A stretch of 62,962 nucleotides of DNA from NCBI GenBank assembly GCA_947591495.1, contig CANQDG010000008.1, forward strand, positions 1-62,962. The letters run 5' to 3'. How positions within the stretch are numbered: position 1 is the first letter of the stretch; each line of letters begins with the position of its first letter. A program made the position numbers and the translations under genes. The DNA is from an uncultured Bacilli bacterium (GTDB lineage: Bacteria; Bacillota_I; Bacilli_A; ML615J-28; CAG-313). The notes beneath the pieces were generated by a model. That model saw only the letters and a list, made by a program, of their open reading frames with translations. It did not search any database and was not told where the DNA came from. Below, piece by piece: positions 29,685 through 37,377 of this stretch.

Positions 29685-31046
29685 ATGAATAATTTCGATG
29701 ACACAATAATAGGTATAGCAACCGCCCAAAGTCAAAGCGCTATTTCAATTATTAGAGTAAGTGGCATTAAAGCAATCGAAATCGTTAATAAAGTCTTTAA
29801 AGGATGCAATCTTACGAAAGTAAAAAGTCATACTATTAATTACGGTCATATTATTGATCCTACTACTAAACAAATAATTGATGAAGTATTAGTTTCGGTT
29901 TTTCGCCATCCTAAATCATATACATGTGAAGATGTTGTAGAAATTAATTGTCATGGAGGATTGTTTGTTACTAATCAAATCTATGAATTATTAGTACTAA
30001 ATGGCACAAGACCTGCTACCCCAGGTGAATTTACCAAAAGAGCGTTTTTAAATGGTCGAATTGATTTAACTAAAGCTGAGGCTGTAATGGATGTAATTAG
30101 TGCCGAAAATAAAGAAGCTTTAAAAATTGCTTCCTATGCTCTTAACGGTAAAACTAATAGTTTTGTTACAACTTTAAGACAAAAATTATTAGATGTAATT
30201 GCTAATATTGCGGTCAATATCGATTATCCTGAATATGATGATGTAGAAGAATTGACTAATACACAAATTTTGCCTGTTATTAACGAGGTAATTGATCAGT
30301 TAAAAAAAGTGCTTGATGAATCATTAAGCGCTAAGATGTTAAAAAATGGTATAAATACTGTCATTGTAGGGAAACCTAATGTAGGTAAAAGCAGCCTTTT
30401 AAATACCTTTTTAAATGAACAAAAAGCGATTGTTACAGATATTCCTGGCACTACAAGAGATATTGTTGAGGCTCAAATTCAATTAAAGAACGTTACTTTA
30501 AATTTAATTGATACAGCAGGGATTAGAAAAACTGCCGATGTAGTAGAAAAAATTGGTGTAGAAAAATCACTTGATGCGATAAATAAAGCAGATCTTATTA
30601 TTTTCCTACTTGATGGAAGTAATAAGTTTACTAAAGAAGATGAAGAAATATTAAGTTATTTAAAAGATAAAACATATATAATGGTAGTAAATAAGGCCGA
30701 TTTAGAACAAAAGATTAATCTTCAAGGCCATGATTTTGTTTTAATAAGCACCAAAGAAAATCAAGGACTTGAAGAATTAGAAAAAGCTATTATCGAAAAA
30801 CTACATTTAAACAATATTACAAATAAAGATATCACTTATATTAGTAATGCAAGACAAATTGAAAAAATAAATAATGCATATCTTGCTTTAAAAGATGCCT
30901 TAGATGTTATAAATGATGGTTATCAAATCGATATAGTTGATATGTATATTAAAAAAGCTTGGCTTTATTTAGGAGAAATTATTGGAGAAGCATCAACTGA
31001 TAATTTATTAGATGAGTTATTTTCAAAGTTTTGTTTAGGAAAATAA
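29685..31046 (+). CDS. mnmE: tRNA modification GTPase MnmE
   Basis: A 453-residue GTPase that, with MnmG, installs the cmnm5 group at the wobble uridine of tRNAs. The N-terminal tetrahydrofolate-binding domain begins DTIIGIATAQSQSAISIIRVSG. The inserted G domain has GKPNVGKSSLLN, DIPGTTRDIV, DTAG and NKAD. The C-terminal FCLGK motif supplies the essential cysteine. An extended -10 (TGA-TATAAT, 29653-29661) lies upstream. mnmG, normally next, is replaced here by asnS. Confidence 0.98.
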   Translation: MNNFDDTIIGIATAQSQSAISIIRVSGIKAIEIVNKVFKGCNLTKVKSHTINYGHIIDPTTKQIIDEVLVSVFRHPKSYTCEDVVEINCHGGLFVTNQIYELLVLNGTRPATPGEFTKRAFLNGRIDLTKAEAVMDVISAENKEALKIASYALNGKTNSFVTTLRQKLLDVIANIAVNIDYPEYDDVEELTNTQILPVINEVIDQLKKVLDESLSAKMLKNGINTVIVGKPNVGKSSLLNTFLNEQKAIVTDIPGTTRDIVEAQIQLKNVTLNLIDTAGIRKTADVVEKIGVEKSLDAINKADLIIFLLDGSNKFTKEDEEILSYLKDKTYIMVVNKADLEQKINLQGHDFVLISTKENQGLEELEKAIIEKLHLNNITNKDITYISNARQIEKINNAYLALKDALDVINDGYQIDIVDMYIKKAWLYLGEIIGEASTDNLLDELFSKFCLGK

Positions 31047-31058
31047 TAATCGATGTAT

Positions 31059-31088
31059 TTGACAAATTAATAAAAAATATAATATAAT
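31059..31088 (+). promoter_or_regulatory. Promoter of the asnS leader
   Basis: TTGACA (31059-31064), an 18-base spacer and TATAAT (31083-31088). Confidence 0.88.
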
Positions 31089-31093
31089 TATTT

Positions 31094-31376
31094 ATATAAT
31101 TAGCGTTGATAAAGAAAAGTAAATAAATATTTTTAAAAAAGTGACCTATTGATAGTGAAAAGATAGGAAAAATTTTTATTGAAAGAACCCTTTAGAGCTA
31201 GTAGAAGAAAAATAATAAAGTTAAAATGATTTTATTATTTAGTAGAACTACTCGTATTTCTTGCGTTAAAAGAAAAAAAGTTGCAAAGATTTATTAATTA
31301 ATAATCTTTGAACTAAGGTGGTACCGCGGTTATAAATTCGTCCTTAGGCTTAGGCCTAGGGATTATTTTTTTAGGA
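31094..31376 (+). promoter_or_regulatory. T-box leader of asnS
   Basis: The T-box AAGGTGGTACCGCGG lies near 31315-31329. The terminator is TCCTTAGGC paired with GCCTAGGGA (one G-U), then ATTATTTTTTT. AAC at 31186-31188 is a possible asparagine specifier, but its placement is not certain. The variable base is T (TGGT), which fits A73 best, whereas tRNA-Asn usually has G73; a G-U pair would be needed. Confidence 0.88.
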
Positions 31377-31383
31377 GGTTTAT

Positions 31384-32769
31384 ATGAAAAGAACAAAAAT
31401 AAAAGAATTGTTTGAAAAAAAAGAAGCATCTAGCGAAGAAATTGTAATTTGTGGATGGGTAAGAAGTAACCGTTCTCAAGCCCAATTTGGTTTTTTAAAT
31501 GTTAACGATGGATCATTCTTTGAATCCCTTCAAGTTGTATATAGTGATGATTTAGCTAATTTTGCGGAAATATCTAAATTTAGAGTGGGAACTTCGGTAA
31601 TGGTAAAAGGTCTTATTAAGTTAACACCGGAGTTAAAACAACCACTTGAATTACATGCAACAACAGTTGAAATGTTAGGAGATTGTCCAGAAAGCTATCC
31701 TATTCAACCAAAAAGGCATACCCGTGAATTTTTAAGAGAAGTTGCTCATTTAAGACCAAGAACAAATCTATTTTCCGCAGCATTTAGAGTAAGAAGCGTT
31801 GCGGCATACGCTATTCATACTTATTTTCAAGAAAGAGGATATGTATATGTCCATACCCCTTTAATTACTTGTGCTGATTGTGAAGGATCAGATCAAATGT
31901 TTAAAATAACAACGCTTAATATGAATGATTTACCTCGGACTAAAGAAGGTAGCGTTGATTATTCAAAAGATTTATTTGGTAAACAAGCTTTTATTACAGG
32001 ATCTGGTCAATTACAAGGTGAAACTTTTGCGATGGCATTTTCGGATATATATACTTTTGGACCAACCTTTAGAACTGAAAACTCTAATACTAAAATACAT
32101 GCTAATGAATTCTGGATGATTGAACCCGAAATGGCTTTTTGTGATTTAGATGGTTTAATGGATATTGAAGAAGAAATGTTAAAATTTGTTGTTCAATTTG
32201 TTGTTGAAAAATGTCCAAAAGAAATTGATTTCTTTGATAACTTTGTTGAAAAAGGACTAAAAAAGAAAATTGATAACTTGTTAAATAGTAAATTTGTAAG
32301 AATTAGTCATCATGATGTGGTTGATATTTTAAAAAATGCTAAAATAAAATGGGAGTTTGAACCAAGTTATACCGAAGATATAGCTAAAGAACATGAAAAA
32401 TATATCACAGAATATTTTAATGGTCCTGTTTTTATTACTAACTGGCCAAAAGATATAAAAGCATATTATATGAAATTAAACGATGATAATAAAACGGTTG
32501 CGGCCGTTGATCTTGTTGTGCCTGGTGCAGGTGAACTTATGGGTGGATCTCAAAGAGAAGAAAATTTAGAAAAACTTCTAAAAAGAATGGATGAAATGCA
32601 TGTTGATAAAGCAGGAATTGACTGGTATTTAGATACAAGAAGATATGGAGGATGTGTACATTCTGGTTTTGGAATGGGATTTGAAAGATTAATTATGTAT
32701 TTAACAGGCATTGAAAATATTAGAGATGTTATTCCTTTCCCAAGAACACCAAAAAATTGTGAATTTTAA
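31384..32769 (+). CDS. asnS: Asparaginyl-tRNA synthetase
   Basis: A 461-residue class IIb synthetase. The OB-fold anticodon domain comes first (VICGWVRSNRSQAQFGFLNV). The core has motif 2 (TFRTENSNTKIHANEFWM) and motif 3 (GFGMGFERLIMYLTG), ending in PRTPKNCEF, typical of AsnRS and not AspRS. Length is normal. AGGAGG lies before the ATG. Its T-box leader makes it respond to tRNA-Asn charging. Confidence 0.98.
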   Translation: MKRTKIKELFEKKEASSEEIVICGWVRSNRSQAQFGFLNVNDGSFFESLQVVYSDDLANFAEISKFRVGTSVMVKGLIKLTPELKQPLELHATTVEMLGDCPESYPIQPKRHTREFLREVAHLRPRTNLFSAAFRVRSVAAYAIHTYFQERGYVYVHTPLITCADCEGSDQMFKITTLNMNDLPRTKEGSVDYSKDLFGKQAFITGSGQLQGETFAMAFSDIYTFGPTFRTENSNTKIHANEFWMIEPEMAFCDLDGLMDIEEEMLKFVVQFVVEKCPKEIDFFDNFVEKGLKKKIDNLLNSKFVRISHHDVVDILKNAKIKWEFEPSYTEDIAKEHEKYITEYFNGPVFITNWPKDIKAYYMKLNDDNKTVAAVDLVVPGAGELMGGSQREENLEKLLKRMDEMHVDKAGIDWYLDTRRYGGCVHSGFGMGFERLIMYLTGIENIRDVIPFPRTPKNCEF

Positions 32770-32773
32770 TATA

Positions 32774-32812
32774 AAAAAAATAAGAGTAAGAAAATTTACT
32801 CTTATTTTTTAT
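32774..32812. terminator. Bidirectional terminator of convergent genes
   Basis: TAAGAGTAA (32781-32789) pairs with TTACTCTTA (32796-32804), with A- and T-runs extending the stem. It overlaps the end of the minus-strand gene at 32802. Confidence 0.85.
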
Positions 32813-33899
32813 TTTTCTTATTTGATTTTTTTTGGTTAGATGTACTTTTAGCATTAGTAGGATCATATAACCATAATACCGCAAGCACAGTACTTAACAC
32901 ACCAACAATTAAGAAAGTGATTAAACCAGTTAAAGCAATCTTTGGTGCAATGAAGGAATTGTAACTTTCTTGATAAAATTCAGCGTTATATCCTTTAATA
33001 GTATTACTATCATTTATAAATTTATCACTATCTAAATTTTGATCTCCAGCCTCAAATGTTCCTTCAACAATATAATCAATCTTATCATCATGATCCGGAT
33101 CAATATGATATACAATAAAGTCCCATTTTTTAACATCTGCGATATCTTTATCATGTTCAAAGAAATCATATCTAGGAAGAACACGATGAATGTAGTAATA
33201 ATTTGTTTCATCTTTATCTTCGTAAGTATCTTCATAATCATTATCATATACACCATAACTTGCTTTACTTGCTCCATCATCACCTAATAAAGCATAGGTA
33301 AGAACGCTTGTTGTGCTTGTTGATGTATCAAGAGTTTCACCATTATTTAAAGCTTCTTTTACATCTTCAAGGGTTTTTTCTCCGCTTGCATCAATAAAAG
33401 CAAAATTAATGTTAGCTGGTGAAAAGTTTTGAATTGTATTATAATTAATTGATGATAAGTAGAAACAGTAAGTAATTGTATTAGTAATTTCTTTAGTATC
33501 AGGATTCTTATATTGGGTTACATATTGATATAAGTTAATATCAAAAAATTTTGGAAGGTATAAAGTTTTAGTTCCATCATCAAAATGAGCATCAACATTT
33601 AAAGCATTACCCGATGTAACGTGTTCGCCGGTAATTTCTTCACCAGTTTCAGGATCACGATAGACAACATTAAGTTTATTACTATAATGACTTGCTTGAA
33701 ATTTCAAGAACTTATCAAGTTTATCTTGATTATTTGAGCGATTTAATTCATCAAAATAATCATCTAGATAATCAACTTTATATTTAACATAACCAAAATA
33801 ATTATAGCAACAAATACCAATTGTTATACCTAGTGTTACAAAAGCACCAATCAATATTACAATCAAGGTTTTTATTGTTTTTGATTTGCTATTATTCAT
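32802..33899 (-). CDS. Two-pass membrane protein of unknown function
   Basis: A 365-residue protein with a membrane helix near each end (about residues 10-30, IVILIGAFVTLGITIGI, and 320-345, IALTGLITFLIVGVLSTVL). Between them is an acidic domain of about 285 residues, presumably outside the cell. The tail is Ser/Asn/Lys-rich. I recognise no domain. It is one of the few genes pointing towards the origin in this arm, and it has its own promoter. Confidence 0.85.
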   Translation of the reverse strand: MNNSKSKTIKTLIVILIGAFVTLGITIGICCYNYFGYVKYKVDYLDDYFDELNRSNNQDKLDKFLKFQASHYSNKLNVVYRDPETGEEITGEHVTSGNALNVDAHFDDGTKTLYLPKFFDINLYQYVTQYKNPDTKEITNTITYCFYLSSINYNTIQNFSPANINFAFIDASGEKTLEDVKEALNNGETLDTSTSTTSVLTYALLGDDGASKASYGVYDNDYEDTYEDKDETNYYYIHRVLPRYDFFEHDKDIADVKKWDFIVYHIDPDHDDKIDYIVEGTFEAGDQNLDSDKFINDSNTIKGYNAEFYQESYNSFIAPKIALTGLITFLIVGVLSTVLAVLWLYDPTNAKSTSNQKKSNKKNKK

Positions 33900-33920
33900 A
33901 ATAAACCTCCAGTGATTATT

Positions 33921-33949
33921 ATTATAACAAAAATGATAAAAAATAGCAA
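33921..33949 (-). promoter_or_regulatory. Promoter of the gene ending at 33899
   Basis: TTGCTA (33949-33944), a 17-base spacer and TATAAT (33926-33921), extended by TGT. Confidence 0.75.
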
Positions 33950-34031
33950 TTAAAAAAGATTAAGTTCAGTAAAATATCAGAAAAGTTTAGTTTGAATTTA
34001 GATACACTAAAATACATTTTATACATTTTTG

Positions 34032-34060
34032 TTGACAAAATACATAAAAGCGTATATAAT
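34032..34060 (+). promoter_or_regulatory. Promoter of the NfeD-SPFH operon
   Basis: TTGACA (34032-34037), a 17-base spacer and TATAAT (34055-34060), 20 bases before the first ATG. Confidence 0.9.
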
Positions 34061-34080
34061 ATTAAATGAGGAGGTAAATA

Positions 34081-34467
34081 ATGAGTATAGAATGGATTAA
34101 TAAAGAGAAAAATACGAATGCTGTGACAATTTATATTAATAACATAACACTTAGCAAGCAAGCAACTTCTATGTTTGATAATGCAATAGGTGTAGTCGTT
34201 GGCTTTGATACAGCCAATAAAAATATTGTTATAAAAAAAGTGACTAAAGATGAATTAGAAAAAAAAGAAATTAATAAAGATGATATCTATGAATTGACAA
34301 TCAAGCCTAGCTTTGGTAGGATTAATAACAAAAAATTAATTGATCAGTTAGCCAAGCATTTAGATATCGATTTTCAAAAGCAAGTTTCTTATAAATTTTC
34401 AGCTGTTTGGAATACAGGGTTAAAAATGTTAATAGTTGATACAAAGGAGGTTGCAAAAAATGCTTAA
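34081..34467 (+). CDS. Small soluble protein of unknown function, first gene of the NfeD-SPFH operon
   Basis: A 128-residue protein without membrane segments. It begins MSIEWINKEKNTNAVTIYIN and has a beta-rich first half (IGVVVGFDTANKNIVIKKV) and a more helical second half. I do not recognise it. Its last bases overlap the NfeD gene, and it has the operon's promoter and an AGGAGG site, so it probably acts with the membrane proteins that follow. Confidence 0.85.
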   Translation: MSIEWINKEKNTNAVTIYINNITLSKQATSMFDNAIGVVVGFDTANKNIVIKKVTKDELEKKEINKDDIYELTIKPSFGRINNKKLIDQLAKHLDIDFQKQVSYKFSAVWNTGLKMLIVDTKEVAKNA

Positions 34468-34936
34468 CTTTATGGCTCTTACAAGTTTAAATATCACAAT
34501 GATTATTATATGGGCAATTATCGTTATTGGTGCAATCATTATTGAATTTGAAACAGCTAATCTTGTTTCAATTTGGTTTGCGGCAGGCGGAATTGTCGGC
34601 ATTGTTTGTGCTATCTTTGATTTACCAATTTGGGCACAAATTATCATTTTTGCGGTTGTCAGTTTACTTTTTGTTATTGCGACAAGACCTTTTGTCAAAA
34701 AAGTTAGTGACAATCAAACCATTCTAACAAACGTTGATCGTTTTATTGGAATGACCGCAACCGTTGTTAAAGATATTAAACCTGGAGAAAAAGGGGAAGT
34801 AAAAATTGAATTCCAAACTTGGCCAGCAATTTGTAATAAAGAATTATCCTTTAATGTAGGTGATAAAGTTTTAATTACAGGAATTGTTGGCAATAAATTA
34901 ATTGTCGATGTTGTCGAAGAAATTAGAATAGATTAA
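34460..34936 (+). CDS. NfeD-like membrane protein
   Basis: A 158-residue protein. Three membrane stretches (residues about 10-75, including IIIWAIIVIGAIIIEFETANL and FDLPIWAQIIIFAVVSLLFVIAT) are followed by an OB-fold C-terminal domain with GMTATVVKDIKPGEKGEVKI and VGDKVLITGIVGNKLIV, typical of NfeD. ATG 34460 is used since AAAGGAGG lies just before it. NfeD proteins partner SPFH proteins, and such a gene follows 18 bases later. Confidence 0.92.
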   Translation: MLNFMALTSLNITMIIIWAIIVIGAIIIEFETANLVSIWFAAGGIVGIVCAIFDLPIWAQIIIFAVVSLLFVIATRPFVKKVSDNQTILTNVDRFIGMTATVVKDIKPGEKGEVKIEFQTWPAICNKELSFNVGDKVLITGIVGNKLIVDVVEEIRID

Positions 34937-34954
34937 ATAAGAAGGAGAAGAAAA

Positions 34955-35995
34955 ATGAAAAATTTATTTAATTTTTTAGCAGGAAGTCAAGATGTTGGAG
35001 CAATCTTTGCGATTGTTATGGGGATTATTCTCATAGTTGTTATTTTAATTGTTATTAGAGGAATTAAAATTGTTTCTCAAACTCAAGTTTATGTTATTGA
35101 AAGACTTGGTAAATATTATAAAACATGGGGAACAGGTGTGCACTTTTTATGGCCTTTCATTGATCGAATTGCCTCAGATCCAAATGCACCTGCAGCTGGT
35201 GGAAAACTTGATACACCAAGACTTATTGGTAAAGTTAGTTTAAAAGAACAAGTTATTGATTTTGATCCACAACCAGTTATTACAAAAGATAATGTAACAA
35301 TGCAAATAGATACCGTTATTTATTATCAAATTAGCGATGCTAAATCATATGTATATGGTGTTTCAAAACCATTAAGAGCACTTGATAATTTAGCTACAAC
35401 AACGCTTCGTAATATAATTGGATCTTTGGATCTTGACCAATCATTAACAAGTAGAAATTTAATTAATGAACAAATGTGTCAAATCTTAGATGAAGCAACT
35501 GACCCTTGGGGAATAAAAGTATTTAGAGTAGAAGTTAAAAACATTATGCCTCCAAAAGATATTAGAGAAGCTATGGAAAAGCAAATGCGAGCTGAACGTG
35601 AAAGACGTGAAGCAATCCTTCTTGCTGAAGGTGAAAAAAGATCAGCTATTTTAAAAGCCGAAGGTATCAAAGAATCAGAAATCTTAAAAGCTGAGGCCGA
35701 AAAAGAAGCCGCAATTCTAAGAGCAGAAGCCGAAAAAGAAGCAACAATTAAAAAGGCTGAAGGTAATGCTGAGGCAATCTTAAAAATTAACGAAGCTCAA
35801 GCAGCTGGTTTAAAAATGATTAAAGATGTTGATGTTAATAAAGGTGTACTTACTTTAAAAGCATATGAATCACTAGAAAAAGTTGCTGACGGAAAAGCTA
35901 CTAAAATTATTATTCCATCGGAATTACAAGGTTTAGCAGGTCTTACTTTATCTGCAAGCGAAGTATTTAAAGAAGGCAAAAAAGACCAAGAATAA
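34955..35995 (+). CDS. SPFH/band 7 (stomatin-like) membrane protein
   Basis: A 346-residue protein with an N-terminal membrane helix (about residues 14-36), then the SPFH domain (VIERLGKYYKTWGTGVHFLWPFIDR, EQVIDFDPQPVITKDNVTMQ). A long charged helix follows, with the repeated EAEKEAAILRAEAEKEA pattern that drives oligomer formation. It most resembles the stomatin/QmcA group. The usual role is membrane microdomain organisation or protease regulation; the NfeD partner upstream fits this. Confidence 0.95.
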   Translation: MKNLFNFLAGSQDVGAIFAIVMGIILIVVILIVIRGIKIVSQTQVYVIERLGKYYKTWGTGVHFLWPFIDRIASDPNAPAAGGKLDTPRLIGKVSLKEQVIDFDPQPVITKDNVTMQIDTVIYYQISDAKSYVYGVSKPLRALDNLATTTLRNIIGSLDLDQSLTSRNLINEQMCQILDEATDPWGIKVFRVEVKNIMPPKDIREAMEKQMRAERERREAILLAEGEKRSAILKAEGIKESEILKAEAEKEAAILRAEAEKEATIKKAEGNAEAILKINEAQAAGLKMIKDVDVNKGVLTLKAYESLEKVADGKATKIIIPSELQGLAGLTLSASEVFKEGKKDQE

Positions 35996-36007
35996 CTATA
36001 AAGTAAA

Positions 36008-36047
36008 AAAGAAGTGGTTAAGATTAAAAAACACTTCTTTTTATTTT
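36008..36047 (+). terminator. Terminator of the NfeD-SPFH operon
   Basis: AAAGAAGTG (36008-36016) pairs with CACTTCTTT (36032-36040), followed by a T-rich tail. Confidence 0.8.
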
Positions 36048-36155
36048 GTTTAAAGATATATATAATTGTTAAAAAATAAACATTTTTTGCTTTAAATGAA
36101 GTAGTTTTTTATATATAATAAAAAATGAAAAAGATAGAAAGGATAAAAAAGCAAA

Positions 36156-37160
36156 ATGGATAAAAGAGATGCAATAGCATTTGCCCAAGTAGAAATTTCG
36201 GCAGTAGTAAATACGATTAAAAATTTAGGCTATGATGTTTTAGAAGAACAAGATGGCACTAAAGCAACAAATTTAGGAAATTATAAACTAATTGCAAAAA
36301 GCCAAGAATATAATACAACTGAAACCCGCTATGAAACAATAAAACACGAACCAACTACATATGAAGGTAGAATTGGTGGTGAAAAAATAGTCTTAAGAGG
36401 TAATGATGGATGGACTGAAGAAGTAAAAAAAGAAGTAGATGTCACAAAAACTACATATCAAAAGCTTTATATTAAAATTTTGCAAAAGGATTCTAAAAAC
36501 ATAGTCAAACAAATAGAATCAAGTATTGTAGATGATATTCCTATCTATAATGCCATCAAAGGTTTTAAAAAAAGAGAAAAATCAATCAAAAAGCCCAAAG
36601 CATGTCTTGCTTTAGCATTTATTAATCGGTTATTATTTTTTATAATAGCGCTTTGTGGTTTGTTAACTATTTTTATTTTTGGTGAAGAAAAAAGATGGGA
36701 TATTATTTTAGCAATTGTTTGTATAAATTTATTTCTTTATATTATAAATATTATATTACATAAAAAGCTGATTAAATTTGGAGATGGTTATGGAGGTGTT
36801 CTTATATATCTTTATGCTATTAACTTAATAAGTATGGTTATTTTTTATGCTGCGATGACTGGCGAATACAATTTTTTTATGAATGTTTTAAAAGTATTTG
36901 GTATCATCTATTTTATTAGTTTGTTAGTAATACTTTATGGTGCTTTTCGTATTTTTAAAGAATCAAAAGCAATTAATGAAGCAATTAAAAAAAGAAAAGA
37001 AATGATTGAAAGCAATAGATATGTAGAAATTGATGAATGTTATAATGAGGCTAAACGTTATCTTGCATATGATGATTTTGATACTAAAATGCTAGAAAAT
37101 TTTCTTCTAGGAAGGGTCGATCAAACAACTTTTATAAATAATTATAAAAAAATAAAGTAG
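36156..37160 (+). CDS. Four-helix membrane protein of unknown function
   Basis: A 334-residue protein. The first 145 residues are soluble and charged, with threonine-rich beta-like segments (ETIKHEPTTYEGRIGGEKIV). Four hydrophobic helices lie between about 150 and 265, and a basic helical tail ends the chain. I recognise no family. AAAGGA precedes the ATG at a normal distance. It stands alone between two terminators. Confidence 0.82.
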   Translation: MDKRDAIAFAQVEISAVVNTIKNLGYDVLEEQDGTKATNLGNYKLIAKSQEYNTTETRYETIKHEPTTYEGRIGGEKIVLRGNDGWTEEVKKEVDVTKTTYQKLYIKILQKDSKNIVKQIESSIVDDIPIYNAIKGFKKREKSIKKPKACLALAFINRLLFFIIALCGLLTIFIFGEEKRWDIILAIVCINLFLYIINIILHKKLIKFGDGYGGVLIYLYAINLISMVIFYAAMTGEYNFFMNVLKVFGIIYFISLLVILYGAFRIFKESKAINEAIKKRKEMIESNRYVEIDECYNEAKRYLAYDDFDTKMLENFLLGRVDQTTFINNYKKIK

Positions 37161-37164
37161 TATT

Positions 37165-37210
37165 AAAAAGAATAAAAACGATATTTATATATGTTTTTTA
37201 TTCTTTTTAT
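37165..37210. terminator. Terminator before dnaX
   Basis: AAAAAGAATAAAAA (37165-37178) pairs with TTTTTATTCTTTTT (37195-37208). Confidence 0.75.
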
Positions 37211-37309
37211 TTTATAAAATTAATTAATTATTAATAATATTGATAAATTAAAAAAGTTATCTTATAAAATCAAGCATCTTTTATCTCTTTATCTTTTTAT
37301 ATAAATAGT

Positions 37310-37338
37310 TTGCCTTTTTTTTTGAATTATGGTATAAT
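37310..37338 (+). promoter_or_regulatory. Promoter of dnaX-ebfC-recR
   Basis: TTGCCT (37310-37315), a 17-base spacer and TATAAT (37333-37338), extended by TGG. Confidence 0.82.
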
Positions 37339-37377
37339 AAATTAAAATGTTATAGATATAAAGAAGGGAGAATTTTT

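Noticed and set aside
31384-32769. Aspartyl-tRNA synthetase
   Set aside because: The PRTPKNCEF end and motif 2 context are typical of AsnRS.
33922-34161. Minus-strand frame in the divergent promoter region
   Set aside because: It covers both promoters and the start of the plus-strand operon and has no recognisable product.
37211-37377. SRP RNA gene upstream of dnaX, where Bacillus keeps it
   Set aside because: No GC-rich segment or conserved SRP loop sequence is present.
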